NCBI GenBank assembly: GCA_016709845.1
Contig: JADJMA010000012.1
Location: 1 to 64,000 of the forward strand
Direction of reading: 5' to 3'
Length of the DNA stretch: 64,000 nt
From: Flammeovirgaceae bacterium
Lineage (GTDB): Bacteria; Bacteroidota; Bacteroidia; Cytophagales; Cyclobacteriaceae
In this document: positions 63,201 through 64,000 of the stretch, one piece after another
Layout of the letters: each line of letters opens with the position of its first letter
Numbering within the stretch: the stretch's first letter is position 1
Notes under the pieces: model-generated
What the model was told of the DNA's origin: nothing
The model's input: only the letters and a program-made list of their open reading frames with translations
Database searches by the model: none
Made by a program: the position numbers and the translations under genes

Positions 63201-64000
63201 GTGAAGGCGCACGATTTTCTTTCGATTTACCGTAGGGACAGCCTGGTACAGACGCTGGCCGAGGGGATTCGCACGTCCGCACATTCCAATATCCGGTTAA
63301 AAGGGCTGCATGGCAGCTTAGATACTGTAATTTTTGCCGCTGTTTATAAAAGTGTTCGTTCCTCGCATGTGCTTATTGCCCGCGACAAAGAAGAGGCTTC
63401 GTATCTCCTCAACGATCTACAACATCTGCTCGGGGAAAAGGAGGTTTTGTTTTTTCCCATGTCGTACAAAAGGCCTTACGAATATGATGATATCGAGAAC
63501 GCGAATATTCTTATGCGTTCCGAGGTGCTTAACGTGATCTCCAATCATCCGGAGGGAAACGTCATTGTTACTTATCCGGAAGCTATATCTGAAAAGTGAT
63601 TAATAAAAAGTCACTGGCCACCAATACCTTTCTGATCAAGAAAGGCGAAATCCTCGATCGTTCATTCCTCGAAGAATTTCTCCATAGTTACGATTTCGAA
63701 AAAACAGATTTTGTTTATGAGGCGGGCCAGTTTGCGATTCGTGGAGGCATCATTGATGTGTTTTCCTTTGCGCATGAGTTGCCTTATCGGATAGAGTTGT
63801 TTGGGGAAGAAGTGGATAGCATTCGTAGTTTCGATCCGGGCTCACAGCTTTCGGTAGAAACGATAGAAAAATTAATTTGATGCCCAACGTGCAAACGCGT
63901 TTGGACAGGAAGAACGTCAGTCCTTTTTTGATTTCATTTCGCCTACAACACGCATCTGGATAAAGGATTTAGAAATGACTCGCGATATCGTGGAGAAGTG
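63201..64000 (+). CDS. mfd: Transcription-repair coupling factor Mfd, N-terminal part (frameshifted, runs off the window)
   Basis: Mfd removes RNA polymerase stalled at DNA damage and recruits UvrA. The UvrB-like N-terminal domain is present: GLHGSLDTVIFAAVYKS, YLLNDLQHLLGEKEVLFFPM, YDDIENANILMRSEVLNVIS, LEEFLHSYDFEKTDFVYEAG and FAIRGGIIDVFSFAHELPYR. Shifts near 63595 and 63870 break it; the last piece reads LMPNVQTRL and FFDFISPTTRIWIKDLEMT. The helicase half is outside the window. GTG at 63201 is preferred because it follows a -7 box. Confidence 0.85.

Overview
The window comes from a Bacteroidota genome, most likely a member of the Cytophagales. The reasons are a gliding-motility GldB gene, a type IX secretion (T9SS) C-terminal sorting domain, a CzcA efflux pump fused to a TolC-like domain, patatin fused to an outer-membrane barrel, many Sec lipoproteins and TAnnTTTG-type -7 promoter boxes. 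I saw no rRNA, tRNA, CRISPR array, integrase or transposase. No stretch longer than about 300 bases lacks a gene.

The dominant oddity is that about two thirds of the roughly 50 genes are split between reading frames. In most cases one added or removed base, often in a homopolymer, restores a normal family member, so most breaks look like sequence errors rather than decay. Three places go further and have lost tens to hundreds of bases: the class V aminotransferase (about 6540), the GldB N-terminus (about 8950) and the 3' ends of the UPF0316 and ACC-deaminase-like genes (about 52320). For broken genes I give the span of the whole reconstructed gene and say where the frame changes.

Layout. 0-9.8 kb: TPR protein, YegS-like lipid kinase, small membrane protein, DinB protein, secreted M14 carboxypeptidase, class V aminotransferase, zinc alcohol dehydrogenase, deoxynucleoside kinase, truncated GldB. 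9.9-20.5 kb: nucleoside-type MFS transporter followed by a Gfo/Idh/MocA oxidoreductase, GNAT acetyltransferase, acyltransferase 3, ankyrin lipoprotein divergent from a membrane-anchored AraC/TPR regulator, glycosyltransferase, lipoprotein, M20 dipeptidase. 20.5-26.7 kb: VPS10/sortilin-like beta-propeller protein, LolA-like protein, DsbD.

26.7-31.6 kb is the accessory region. A block of surface-protein genes on the minus strand (tail-fibre-like protein, lipoprotein, T9SS cargo, second lipoprotein) is read away from an XRE regulator. The block lies between two diverged copies of the 3' end of dsbD, so it looks like a segment inserted at the end of that gene.

31.9-49.4 kb: envelope and housekeeping genes (M23 peptidase, patatin-barrel protein, two OmpA-family proteins, AsmA-like protein, DUF6427-like membrane protein, RbfA, LolC/E-type permease, SNF2 helicase, LpxL-like acyltransferase). 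49.4-64 kb: SDR oxidoreductase, RadA, UPF0316, ACC-deaminase-like gene, PA0069-type radical SAM protein, a heavy-metal efflux operon (acidic/His-rich small protein, CzcA-TolC fusion, CusB adaptor), LAB_N protein, THUMP-like methyltransferase, redoxin lipoprotein, a 59-residue membrane protein and the start of Mfd.
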